Shown: positions 19,071 to 27,160 of the stretch, in pieces
Numbering within the stretch: position 1 is the first letter of the stretch
How the letters are laid out: every line of letters begins with the position of its first letter
NCBI RefSeq assembly: GCF_015477765.1
Contig: NZ_JADLQQ010000006.1
Span: forward strand, 124,001 to 188,000
DNA: 64,000 bases
From: Nocardia transvalensis
GTDB taxonomy: Bacteria; Actinomycetota; Actinomycetes; Mycobacteriales; Mycobacteriaceae
Reading direction: 5' to 3'
Program-made: the position numbers and the translations under genes
Notes under the pieces: generated by a model
What the model saw: only the letters and a program-made list of their open reading frames with translations
Told to the model about the DNA's origin: nothing
Databases searched by the model: none

Positions 19071-22000
19071 ATGCATGATGATCGTCGGTTGGTCGAGGAC
19101 CGTCTCGGGCGGGTGCTCGGGCGGATCACTCCGGCGATCTATCCGGAGTCGGTGCCGCTGAGCACGTCCATCTGGGTTGCGCCGGATGAGCCGGTGCCGA
19201 TTGCCGAGGGGTTGGCCGCGCCCCGGACGCCGATCCGGTCCGGCGACAGGTGGGGCGCGCCGTGGGGGACCAGCTGGCTCACGGTCGAGGGGACGGTGCC
19301 TGCCGCGTGGGCGGGCAGGACGGTCGAGGCGATCATCGACCTCGGTTTCGATCAGAACATGACGGGGTTCCAGTGCGAGGGACTGGTTTACCGGCCGGAC
19401 GGGTCGCCGGTGAAGGGGCTGCATCCGCGTAGTCCGTGGGTGCGGGTGGCCTCACCGGCGGTCGGCGGCGAGCACGTGGTGTTGCACGTCGAGGCGGCGT
19501 CGAACCCGGTCATTCCCTTCTTCTCGCCGACCGGGCTCGGCGACAAGGCCACTGCCGGAACCGAGCCGCAGTACCGGTTCGGCCGGCTGGATCTGGCGGT
19601 CTTCGACGAAGAGGTCTGGCAGCTGGTGCAGGATCTGGAGGTGCTCGGCGAGCTGATGCACGAGATGCCCGAGGATTCGGCCCGCCGCTACGACATCGTG
19701 CGTGCGATCGAGCGCGCACTCGACGCCGTGGATCTGCAGAACGTGAACGCCACCGCCGCGGCGGCGCGCTCCCACCTGGTCGACGTACTGGCCAAGCCTG
19801 CGGTGCCGTCCGCGCACAGAATCTCCGCGGTCGGGCACGCGCACATCGACTCGGCGTGGCTGTGGCCGCTGCGTGAGACGGTGCGCAAGGTCGCGCGCAC
19901 CACCGCGAATATCACCGCGCTGCTGGCCGACGAGCCCGAGTTCATCTTCGCGATGTCCCAAGCGGCACAATACGACTTCATCAAACGGCACCGGCCCGAG
20001 GTCTACGCGAAGGTGAAGCAGGCGGTGTCGGAGGGACGGTTCGTGCCGACCGGCGGCATGTGGGTCGAGTCCGATACGAATATGCCGGGCTCCGAGGCGA
20101 TGGCGCGGCAATTCGTGCACGGTAAGCGGTTCTTCCTGGAGGAGTTCGGTATCGACAACCGGGAGGTATGGCTGCCCGACACCTTCGGATTCGCCGCCGG
20201 GCTGCCGCAGATCATCAAGGCCGCCGGATCCGAATGGCTACTGACACAGAAGATCTCCTGGAGCCAGATCAACCGGTTCCCGCACCACACCTTCCTCTGG
20301 GAGGGGATCGACGGAACCCGGATCTTCACCCATTTTCCGCCGGTCGACACCTACAACTGCTCCATGCATGGCCGCGAGATCGCGCATGCCGCAAGGAATT
20401 TCAAGGACAAGGGCCGCGCATCGATGTCGCTGGCGCCGACCGGCTGGGGCGACGGCGGCGGCGGGACGACGCGGGAGATGGTGGCCAAGGCCGCCAGGAT
20501 GAAGAACCTCGAGGGCTCGCCGAAGGTGTCGTGGGACAAACCCGCCGACTTCTTCGCCCGCGCCGAGGCCGAGTACCGGAATCCGCCGGTGTGGGTGGGG
20601 GAGCTGTACCTCGAGTTGCATCGCGCCACATTGACGAGTCAGGCGAAGACCAAACAGGGTAACCGCCGCAGTGAGCACCTGCTGCGGGAAGCCGAGCTGT
20701 GGGCCGCGACGGCGGCGGTGCGCACGGGCGTCGAGTACCCCTACGCGGAACTGGACCGGATGTGGAAGACGGTGCTGCTGAACCAGTTTCACGACATCCT
20801 GCCGGGCTCGTCGATCGCGTGGGTGCATCGGGAAGCGGAGCAGACGTACGCGGCGGTGGCCGAGGAGCTGACGGCGATCATCGAGCGGGCCCAGTGGGTG
20901 CTCGGCGGTGAGCGGGTGGGACCCAACATCTTCAATCCGACGCCGCACACGTGGCGATCGGTTCCCGCCGGTGGAGCCGCGCCGGCGGAGCCGGACACAC
21001 CGTGCTCGGTGGCCGAACGGGTCGACGGCGGGTTCGTCCTCGACAACGGCCTGGTGCGGGTCGAAGTGGATGCGCGTGGGCTCGTCGTGTCGGTGTTCGA
21101 CCTCGTCGACGAGCGTGAGACGCTGCCGCCGGATTCGGCCGCGAACCTGCTGCAACTGCACCAGGACCTCCCCAATTCCTGGGACGCATGGGATGTCGAC
21201 CTGTTCTATCGAAACCGGGTCACCGACCTCGACGAAGCGGATTTCGTTGTAGCGGAGCATGATTCGTCCGCGGTCCGGATCGGCCGCTCGTTCGGGTCCT
21301 CCAAAATCGAACAGACCCTGGCGCTGCGGGCGGGAGAGCGCAGCCTCGATATCGAGACCACTGTCGACTGGCACGAGACCGAGAAGTTCCTCAAACTGGC
21401 CTTCCCCCTCGACATCCACGCCGACCGCTATGCCTCCGAGACCCAGTTCGGACATCTGTTCCGGCCCACCCACACCAACACCAGCTGGGAGTACGCGAAG
21501 TTCGAAGCCTGCAACCACCGGTTCGTCCACTTCGCCGAGCCGGGCTGGGGTGTGGCGCTGGTCAACGATTCCACCTATGGCCACGACGTCACCCGCACCG
21601 TCCGGGCCGATGGCGGGACGACGACGACACTGCGGGCTTCGCTGTTGCGGGCGCCCCGATTTCCCGATCCGAAAACCGATCACGGGACGCATCATTTCCG
21701 GCATTCGCTGGTCCCGGGCGCCTCGATCGGGGACGCCGTGCGTGCCGGGTACCGCATCAACCTCACACCGCTGCGACCGGGTGTCGCCGAAGCCGTCGAG
21801 CCGCTGTTCACCATCGATAACGATGCCGTGGTGACCAGCGCTGTCAAACTCGCCGACGACGGCAGCGGCGATGTCGTGCTCCGCGTCTACGAGGCGCACG
21901 GTGGCCGGGCCTCGGCGCTGGTGGCGCCCGGTTTCGAGGTCGACGGGTTCCAGGTCTGCGATTTGCTGGAACGGCCGTTGCCCGGGGACGGCGCCGCGGT

Positions 22001-22073
22001 CCCGGAGGGCACGGGAGTTCGTTTGCGGCTGCGGCCTTTCCAGCTTGTCACACTCCGGTTCACCCGTCGATAA
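19071..22073 (+). CDS. Alpha-mannosidase, glycoside hydrolase family 38
   Basis: A 1000-residue GH38 enzyme, a zinc-dependent retaining alpha-mannosidase. GHAHIDSAWLWPLRE (about 255) gives the HxD zinc ligands and WLPDTFGFAAGLPQI (about 367) the nucleophile/ligand Asp. NQFHDILPGSS holds another zinc-site His. The second half is the beta-sandwich region with FGHLFRPTH. There is no signal peptide, so it is probably cytoplasmic. The ATG at 19071 was chosen because GGGAG lies 8 nt upstream and translation then begins at MHDDRRLV; ATG 19056 is possible, and the frame extending further upstream has no family-like sequence. It may recycle mannosylated glycolipid or glycan breakdown products; no neighbour specifies the substrate. 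Confidence 0.94.
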   Translation: MHDDRRLVEDRLGRVLGRITPAIYPESVPLSTSIWVAPDEPVPIAEGLAAPRTPIRSGDRWGAPWGTSWLTVEGTVPAAWAGRTVEAIIDLGFDQNMTGFQCEGLVYRPDGSPVKGLHPRSPWVRVASPAVGGEHVVLHVEAASNPVIPFFSPTGLGDKATAGTEPQYRFGRLDLAVFDEEVWQLVQDLEVLGELMHEMPEDSARRYDIVRAIERALDAVDLQNVNATAAAARSHLVDVLAKPAVPSAHRISAVGHAHIDSAWLWPLRETVRKVARTTANITALLADEPEFIFAMSQAAQYDFIKRHRPEVYAKVKQAVSEGRFVPTGGMWVESDTNMPGSEAMARQFVHGKRFFLEEFGIDNREVWLPDTFGFAAGLPQIIKAAGSEWLLTQKISWSQINRFPHHTFLWEGIDGTRIFTHFPPVDTYNCSMHGREIAHAARNFKDKGRASMSLAPTGWGDGGGGTTREMVAKAARMKNLEGSPKVSWDKPADFFARAEAEYRNPPVWVGELYLELHRATLTSQAKTKQGNRRSEHLLREAELWAATAAVRTGVEYPYAELDRMWKTVLLNQFHDILPGSSIAWVHREAEQTYAAVAEELTAIIERAQWVLGGERVGPNIFNPTPHTWRSVPAGGAAPAEPDTPCSVAERVDGGFVLDNGLVRVEVDARGLVVSVFDLVDERETLPPDSAANLLQLHQDLPNSWDAWDVDLFYRNRVTDLDEADFVVAEHDSSAVRIGRSFGSSKIEQTLALRAGERSLDIETTVDWHETEKFLKLAFPLDIHADRYASETQFGHLFRPTHTNTSWEYAKFEACNHRFVHFAEPGWGVALVNDSTYGHDVTRTVRADGGTTTTLRASLLRAPRFPDPKTDHGTHHFRHSLVPGASIGDAVRAGYRINLTPLRPGVAEAVEPLFTIDNDAVVTSAVKLADDGSGDVVLRVYEAHGGRASALVAPGFEVDGFQVCDLLERPLPGDGAAVPEGTGVRLRLRPFQLVTLRFTRR

Positions 22074-22169
22074 CGGCAGTGACAAATACTTCCGTCTGGT
22101 AGATCTGACGTATGCGTTGGGCCACGTTGTGGCCGAGCTGGGTTCGTTGATGCGCTGGGAGGAACGTCG

Positions 22170-23504
22170 TTGCTGAGCACTATCCGCAGGAGACTGGCGA
22201 CTGTTGTCATACCGCTGATCGCGATGGGTGTGCTCGGCGGGCCCGCGGCAGCCGTGTCGGCCGGTGGCGACGGCACCATGGAACCGGTCCCCACGGCTGA
22301 CTGCATCGATGAGTCGATCCCGCTCGGTCCGGAGGAAGCGCGGCTGCACAGGCCCGAGCCGGGTGAGCTGATCGAAGGCGGTGGCTTCACGGACCTCGTG
22401 CGGTCGTTCGTGTCGGATCTTTGCGCGACGACGGACTATGCTTCGGCGCTCGAACTGGCCACCACCGATGCGGGACGGCTGTGGCGCCACGCGGTGGACC
22501 GGGCCCAGGGCAGGGTTCCGAGCGGCTCATTGTCCGCCAGCGATGATCGGCCCCTGTATTGGGCGCGGCTGGCCGAAGTGGCAGCGGTGCAGCAGTGGCA
22601 GTCCTCGTTCGGATTGTCCCCACGCCAACGCGCCGATCTCGTCGCGGCCATCGACCGAACCGGCCGCGGCCGGGATGCCATTGCCTTCTCGACACCCCGC
22701 TCGACCACCCGGCACGTCCTGGTCACCGGCTTCGACCCCTTCAAGCTGGACGCGGACATCAGAAATGGAAACCCGTCGGGTGCGGCAGCTTTGGCGCTGG
22801 ACGGCCGAGTCGTCGAAACCGACCAGGGCCGAGTCGAATTCGCCACCGCGCTGTTCCCGGTCCGCTGGCGCGACTTCGGCAACGGCATCGTCGAGCAGAC
22901 CCTGCGGCCGTGGCTGACCGACGGCCCCGACCAGGTCGACCTCTTCGCCACGGTCAGCGTAGGCAGCCCGGGCGAATTCGACCTCGAGCAGACCAACGGA
23001 GCCTGGCGCGGCGGAAAGGTCGACAACGAATCCGCCTGCTACCTGGGCCAGATCCCCAACACCGCGGCTGCCGCGGGCGCGGAACCGCAATGGACGCGAT
23101 CGACATTGCCGCTGCCCGACATGGCGGCCGTTCCCGGCCCGTTCGTGGTCAAGGTGAACACCACTGTGGATATCGCCCCACCCTTCTTCCCTCCACTGCC
23201 GGTCATCACGACCTGTGACTTCCCCGCCTTGCCGAGCATCCCCATGCCCGACGGCCCGCCGCCGGGCTCGATCGCCCGAGCGGGCGGCGGCGGTACTTAT
23301 CTCTCCAACGAAATCGCTTACCGCGCAACTCTCTTACGCGATGTGGAAGCGGCCCCCATCCCCGGCGGCCACATCCACGTCCCGGTCCTCCAGGGCCTCC
23401 CCGAATTCGGCCTGACCGGGCCGGAATTCGACAACAACCGCGACGCGATCATCACCCAGCTCACCACCCTCCTCACCACCGCCGCGGACTTCAACAGAAC
23501 CTGA
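22170..23504 (+). CDS. Secreted pyroglutamyl-peptidase-like protein
   Basis: A 444-residue protein starting at TTG 22170, fixed by GGGAGGA (22157-22163) six nt upstream. An N-terminal signal peptide (RRRLATVVIPLIAMGVLGG, cleavage near AAAVSA) indicates export. Residues about 185-440 resemble peptidase family C15: VLVTGFDPFKLD matches the pyroglutamyl peptidase start VLVTGFxPF, a Glu is present in SVGSPGEFDLEQ, and GGHIHVPVLQ supplies the catalytic His region. At the nucleophile position the family GTYxCN motif reads GTYLSN, so the catalytic Cys appears to be Ser. About 150 extra N-terminal residues are unrecognised. The exported location and the Cys-to-Ser change argue against simple pyroglutamate removal; a Ser hydrolase or binding role is possible. 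Confidence 0.75.
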   Translation: MLSTIRRRLATVVIPLIAMGVLGGPAAAVSAGGDGTMEPVPTADCIDESIPLGPEEARLHRPEPGELIEGGGFTDLVRSFVSDLCATTDYASALELATTDAGRLWRHAVDRAQGRVPSGSLSASDDRPLYWARLAEVAAVQQWQSSFGLSPRQRADLVAAIDRTGRGRDAIAFSTPRSTTRHVLVTGFDPFKLDADIRNGNPSGAAALALDGRVVETDQGRVEFATALFPVRWRDFGNGIVEQTLRPWLTDGPDQVDLFATVSVGSPGEFDLEQTNGAWRGGKVDNESACYLGQIPNTAAAAGAEPQWTRSTLPLPDMAAVPGPFVVKVNTTVDIAPPFFPPLPVITTCDFPALPSIPMPDGPPPGSIARAGGGGTYLSNEIAYRATLLRDVEAAPIPGGHIHVPVLQGLPEFGLTGPEFDNNRDAIITQLTTLLTTAADFNRT

Positions 23505-23509
23505 ATCGC

Positions 23510-25702
23510 TCACACCGACCGTCGATTCCCGGCGTGGGCGGGTGTGCCGGTTTCGATGAGGCCGGTGAGGCAGGAGGGCAGCGGGTTTCGGTGCAGGACG
23601 CCGAGGCGTTGGGTGGCGCGGGTGAGGGCGACGTAGAGTTCGGCGGCGCCGCGGGGGCCGTCGGCGAGGATTCGTTCCGGCTCGACGACGAGGACCGCGT
23701 CGAACTCCAGGCCCTTGGTCTCCGATGCGGTCACCGTGCCCGGCATACCCGGCGGGCCGATCACGATGCTGGTGCCTTCGCGGTCGGCCTCGTCGCGGAC
23801 GAATTCCTCGATGGCCGTGGGTAGTTCGTCCTCGGTGACCCGTCTGGACCAGGGCTGGACGCCGCAGGCGCGGACCGACTCCGGTGGGTGGACTCCCGGG
23901 GCGAATTCGGCGAGCAGGGCGGCGGCGACGGTCATGATCTCGGCGGGGGTGCGGTAGTTCACCGACAGTGAGCGGTAGAGCCAGCGGCCGGGCACATACG
24001 GGTCCAGCATCGTGCCCCATGATGGTGCTCCGGCCACCGATCGGCGTTGGGCGAGGTCGCCGACGACCGTGAAGGATCGGCTGGGGCAGCGGCGCATCAG
24101 CACCCGCCAGTCCATTTCCGATAGCTCCTGCGCCTCGTCGACGACGATATGCCGATAGGTCCAATCACGGTCTGCGGCAGCGCGTTCGGCGAGTTCACGG
24201 GTGTCGCGCTCGAGGAAGCGGTCGGCCAGGTCCTCGGCGTAGAGCAGGTCCTGGGCGAACAGGTGGTCCTCGTCGTCCATCATGTCCTCGCGGCCGACCA
24301 TGAGGTCCAGCACGCCCGCGGCGTACTCGGCCTGGGCCGTGCGCTCCCGCTCGGCGCTCTGGTCGGCCGGCTTGTCGCGGCCCAGCAGATCGACGAGTTC
24401 GTCGAGCAGCGGCACGTCCGAGACCGTCCAAGCGTTGCCGTCGGCGCGGTACAGAGCCCGGTCGGCACCCGCCGCGCGCAGCCGCTCAGGAGACGAATAC
24501 AACTGTGCCAGGAGCGTTTCCGGCGTCAGTATCGGCCAGAGTTGGTCGAGCGCGGCGGTGAACTCGTGGTTGTCCGCGAGTTCCTCGAGCAGGTCCGCCC
24601 GCAGCTGTTCCCAGGCCTCGCGGTCCGCCCGGGTCAGCCAGCCCCGGCCGATCCGGGCTATCGCCCGTTCGGTGAGTACGTAGGTGACGATCTCGCGGAA
24701 CACCGCGCGGGCCTCGTTGTGCGGGAGCCCGCTCGCGCGCGCCTCCTCCCTGGCCCACTCCGCGGTGTCGGCGTCGATCCGCAGCGTAAGGTCCGCCAGT
24801 TCGATCGGCAGCGGATGCTCCGGTAGCCGCTGCCGATCGGCGACCGCCGCCGCGAGTACGTCCAGGATCTTCAGCGAGCCCTTGAGACGTGCGGCATCGG
24901 GAGTGTCCTCGGCGGTGACGCGCAGACCGGGCACGAAGTCGCCGGGGGTCATGAACACCACATTGGACTCGCCCAGCGACGGCAGCACGCGATCGATGTG
25001 GTTCAGGAATGCCGGATTGGGCCCGACCACCAGGACACCATGGCGTTCCATCTGCTTGCGCCGGGTGTAGAGCAGGTACGCGACGCGGTGCAGCGCCACC
25101 ACGGTCTTCCCGGTACCCGGGCCACCCTCGATCACCAGCACCCCTGGATGATCGAGCCGGATGATCTCGTCCTGTTCGGCCTGGATCGTCGCCACGATGT
25201 CGCGCATCCCCTCGCCGCGTGGCGCATCGACCGCCGCGAGCAGGGCCGCATCGCCCCGCTCGCCCCCGCCGGGGCGGCCGAGCACCTCGTCGGTGAAATC
25301 GACCAATCGTCGTCCGCGGGTGTGAAATTGGCGGCGGCGGCGCATGTTCTCCGGGCTCGCGGCGGTGGCGACGTAGAACGCGCGCGCCGCCGGTGCCCGC
25401 CAATCGAGCAATAACGGTTCGAACTCGTTCTCCTCGTCGAAGATGCCGATCCGGCCGATGTAGGAGCGTTCGCCCGACACGGTGTCCAATCGGCCGAAGC
25501 ACAGCCCGTTGTCGGCCACGTCGAGCCGCTTCACCTCCTTGGCCAGGGCACGCACCTCGGCATCTCGTTCCACGAGCGCCGCGTTGCCTCGCAGCGCCGC
25601 GCTGTACCTGCCCTTCACTCGCGCGCGCTCGGCGTCGAGGCGGGCGTAGAGCCCGGCCACGTAGCTCCGCTCGGACCGCAATTCGTTTTCGTAAGCCGAC
25701 AT
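23510..25702 (-). CDS. helR: HelD-family RNA polymerase-associated helicase, HelR-like
   Basis: A 730-residue UvrD-like superfamily-1 protein of the HelD type. The N-terminus (about 1-65) is a charged coiled coil (YVAGLYARLDAERARVKGRY) of the kind that enters the RNAP secondary channel. GRIGIFDEENEFEPLLLDWRAP precedes the first helicase lobe (shown in two parts in the protein, IGIFDEENEF and LLLDWRAP). Walker A is GGPGTGKT (about 192), DEAQELSEMDW (about 520) is motif II, and ALTRATQRLGVLH motif VI. The ATG at 25702 has GGGAGGGGC directly upstream; the frame's further extension to 25792 is probably leader. About 95 nt upstream lies a near-perfect rifamycin-associated element. HelD proteins remove stalled RNAP from DNA; RAE-linked members (HelR) displace rifamycins from RNAP. 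The specific HelR assignment is inferred from the RAE. Confidence 0.88.
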   Translation of the reverse strand: MSAYENELRSERSYVAGLYARLDAERARVKGRYSAALRGNAALVERDAEVRALAKEVKRLDVADNGLCFGRLDTVSGERSYIGRIGIFDEENEFEPLLLDWRAPAARAFYVATAASPENMRRRRQFHTRGRRLVDFTDEVLGRPGGGERGDAALLAAVDAPRGEGMRDIVATIQAEQDEIIRLDHPGVLVIEGGPGTGKTVVALHRVAYLLYTRRKQMERHGVLVVGPNPAFLNHIDRVLPSLGESNVVFMTPGDFVPGLRVTAEDTPDAARLKGSLKILDVLAAAVADRQRLPEHPLPIELADLTLRIDADTAEWAREEARASGLPHNEARAVFREIVTYVLTERAIARIGRGWLTRADREAWEQLRADLLEELADNHEFTAALDQLWPILTPETLLAQLYSSPERLRAAGADRALYRADGNAWTVSDVPLLDELVDLLGRDKPADQSAERERTAQAEYAAGVLDLMVGREDMMDDEDHLFAQDLLYAEDLADRFLERDTRELAERAAADRDWTYRHIVVDEAQELSEMDWRVLMRRCPSRSFTVVGDLAQRRSVAGAPSWGTMLDPYVPGRWLYRSLSVNYRTPAEIMTVAAALLAEFAPGVHPPESVRACGVQPWSRRVTEDELPTAIEEFVRDEADREGTSIVIGPPGMPGTVTASETKGLEFDAVLVVEPERILADGPRGAAELYVALTRATQRLGVLHRNPLPSCLTGLIETGTPAHAGNRRSV

Positions 25703-25797
25703 ATGCCCCTCCCGTCCGTGGTTCGCGGATCCCGTGTGATTCATGACTCCCATTTCCGCAGGTTCAGGCTTCGGCCAGCGATTTTGCGCCATGACCC

Positions 25798-25817
25798 GGG
25801 TCTTGCCGCAAGCCCCC
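25798..25817 (-). promoter_or_regulatory. Rifamycin-associated element (RAE) upstream of helR-like gene
   Basis: On the minus strand this reads GGGGCTTGCGGCAAGACCC (25816 to 25798), against the RAE consensus as I recall it, GGGGCTTGCGGCAAGGCCC: 18 of 19 match, the core CTTGC-G-GCAAG inverted repeat being perfect. It lies about 96 nt upstream of the helicase start and in the same orientation. RAEs mark rifamycin-inducible genes in actinomycetes. Confidence 0.85.
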
Positions 25818-25833
25818 GGGTGCGCTATATGTT

Positions 25834-25867
25834 GAAAGGGAAAGGAGTAGGTACTCCTTTCCCTTTC
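25834..25867. terminator. Perfect 16-bp intrinsic terminator
   Basis: GAAAGGGAAAGGAGTA (25834-25849) pairs perfectly with 25852-25867; CTTTTT follows on the + side. On the minus strand it lies 60 nt after the thioesterase stop and just before the RAE, so it should stop thioesterase transcripts from reading into the helicase promoter. Unusually AT-rich for this genome. Confidence 0.75.
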
Positions 25868-25928
25868 TTTTTCCGGGCTGCTGAACCCGAGATTCGGGAG
25901 TTTCCCGCATTCGGCGGGGAGTGGGAAC

Positions 25929-26447
25929 CTATGTGGCGCGCTGCCGCTGCATCAGGTCGGCGACGGCGCGGTCGGGTGTGATCGTCGCGGTGGCTTGGGC
26001 GGCCAGGGTGCCGTCGGGATCGAACAGTCGGCCGTTGGCCACCATCCGGCGCTGCCCGGGGTGGACGAGCTCGCCGTGCGCGCGGTAGGTGCGGCCGAGA
26101 CGGACCGGCTTCAGATAGTCGATATTCAGGCTCAGCGTGAGCATGGGGTAGCAGCGGTCGGCCTGGCTGGCGCCCGCACTACAGCAGAGTTGATCGAAAA
26201 CCATTGCGATATAACCGCCGTCGACTCCGCCGACGGCGTTGCGCACCGCATCGGTTGGCTCCCAGTCCATCTCGATTCGCCCGGGTTCCGCACCACGAAT
26301 ACGCAGACCGAGTAGGTCGTATTGCTCTCGGAACCAGAATGGGATACGGCCATCGACCACAGCCCGGAGCATCTCCGCGCCGGACAGCTCGTTCCACAGG
26401 GCGAGCACTTCGTCCGGCATGGCAAAAAGTGTTCCGACTTCCGTCAT
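25929..26447 (-). CDS. PaaI-family hotdog thioesterase
   Basis: A 172-residue hotdog-fold protein. RIPFWFREQYDLLGLRI precedes the core, and AVGGVDGGYIAMVFDQLC is the helix region with the family G-G-x-x-A/M-x-x-D pattern that usually holds the catalytic acid. LTLSLNIDYLKPVRLG and VANGRLFDPDGTLAAQATATI are the typical C-terminal strands. It probably hydrolyses an acyl-CoA thioester. ATG 26447 was chosen over a TTG at 26480 because GGAGGAG lies 5 nt upstream. It is separated from the downstream helicase gene by a strong terminator, so it is a single-gene unit. Confidence 0.85.
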   Translation of the reverse strand: MTEVGTLFAMPDEVLALWNELSGAEMLRAVVDGRIPFWFREQYDLLGLRIRGAEPGRIEMDWEPTDAVRNAVGGVDGGYIAMVFDQLCCSAGASQADRCYPMLTLSLNIDYLKPVRLGRTYRAHGELVHPGQRRMVANGRLFDPDGTLAAQATATITPDRAVADLMQRQRAT

Positions 26448-26610
26448 GGTCTCCTCCGTCTCGTCGACCGGCAGAGCCAATGATCAGCCCGCCTTCCCCT
26501 TCGGTCGATTACGCGTGGAGTAATTGCCCTCGAACTGCTGCTGCGCGCGAACGGATGGCCTGCGATCTGCCATACTCCGAACTTTGCAGGCTCGAAGAGG
26601 GGAGTAGCAG

Positions 26611-26832
26611 ATGGCTGCCGATCACGACTATGAGACGGTTTTCCGGATCTTCGATCGTGACGGGAGCGGCTCTGTCGACCGGAGTGAGCTCGAGGCCATG
26701 CTGCGAGCGCTCGGAGCGCAGGGGCCCGACGCCGAGCGGCTCATGGCCGAGAGGGACCTCGATCGGAACGGCAAGCTCACCTTCTCGGAGTTTGCGAGCG
26801 TGTGCAAAGAGCTGTTCTCGTCCGATTCGTAG
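26611..26832 (+). CDS. Two-EF-hand calcium-binding protein
   Basis: A 73-residue acidic protein made almost wholly of two EF-hands. Loop 1 is DRDGSGSVDRSE (about 15-26) and loop 2 is DLDRNGKLTFSE (about 49-60); both have Asp at 1, 3 (and 5 or its Asn equivalent), Gly at 6, a hydrophobic residue at 8 and Glu at 12, so both should bind calcium. GAGGGGAG lies 8-15 nt before the ATG. It resembles calmodulin-like small proteins of actinobacteria that buffer or sense calcium. It has no membrane segment or signal peptide. The neighbours do not suggest a target. Confidence 0.88.
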   Translation: MAADHDYETVFRIFDRDGSGSVDRSELEAMLRALGAQGPDAERLMAERDLDRNGKLTFSEFASVCKELFSSDS

Positions 26833-27013
26833 GCTGGATCTCCCGCGCGATGGACTGGAGACAGAGGTGGACGCGGCGACGGTGGCCGAGGTGATGGCCG
26901 AGCTCGCGCGGTCGTCTCTCTCAATGCGGATCGCAGGAACGGGCCGATCCCTGCGCAGGCCCGAACCCGTTCGCCGATGTCGTGGGCGATGTTGCGCCGC
27001 CCGATCACCGTGA

Positions 27014-27150
27014 TCGCGGTTTGCGCATCGTATTCCAGTCGGCCACGCCAATCTGACCGGCGCGACCCTCGAACGGGCGAACCTGTCGAATGCCCGCCCG
27101 GACGAGGCGGACCTCACCGGCGCAAACCTGCTGGGCGCGGCGCCCAAATC
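27014..27150 (+). pseudogene. Pentapeptide-repeat remnant
   Basis: In one + frame the DNA encodes GHANLTGATLERANLSNA, then DEADLTGANLLGA: four to five A(N/D)LxxA pentapeptide repeats. The frame is closed upstream by TGA at 27011 and has no start codon or ribosome site, and it runs out into the antisense of the next gene. A full pentapeptide protein would have 20 or more repeats. It is best read as the scar of a deleted gene. The stretch 26833-27013 before it holds nothing else recognised. Confidence 0.6.
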
Positions 27151-27160
27151 GACAATTGGG

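Noticed and set aside
20238..22490. A 750-residue minus-strand frame opposite alpha-mannosidase
   Set aside because: Complement-frame artefact; the plus strand has all GH38 motifs.
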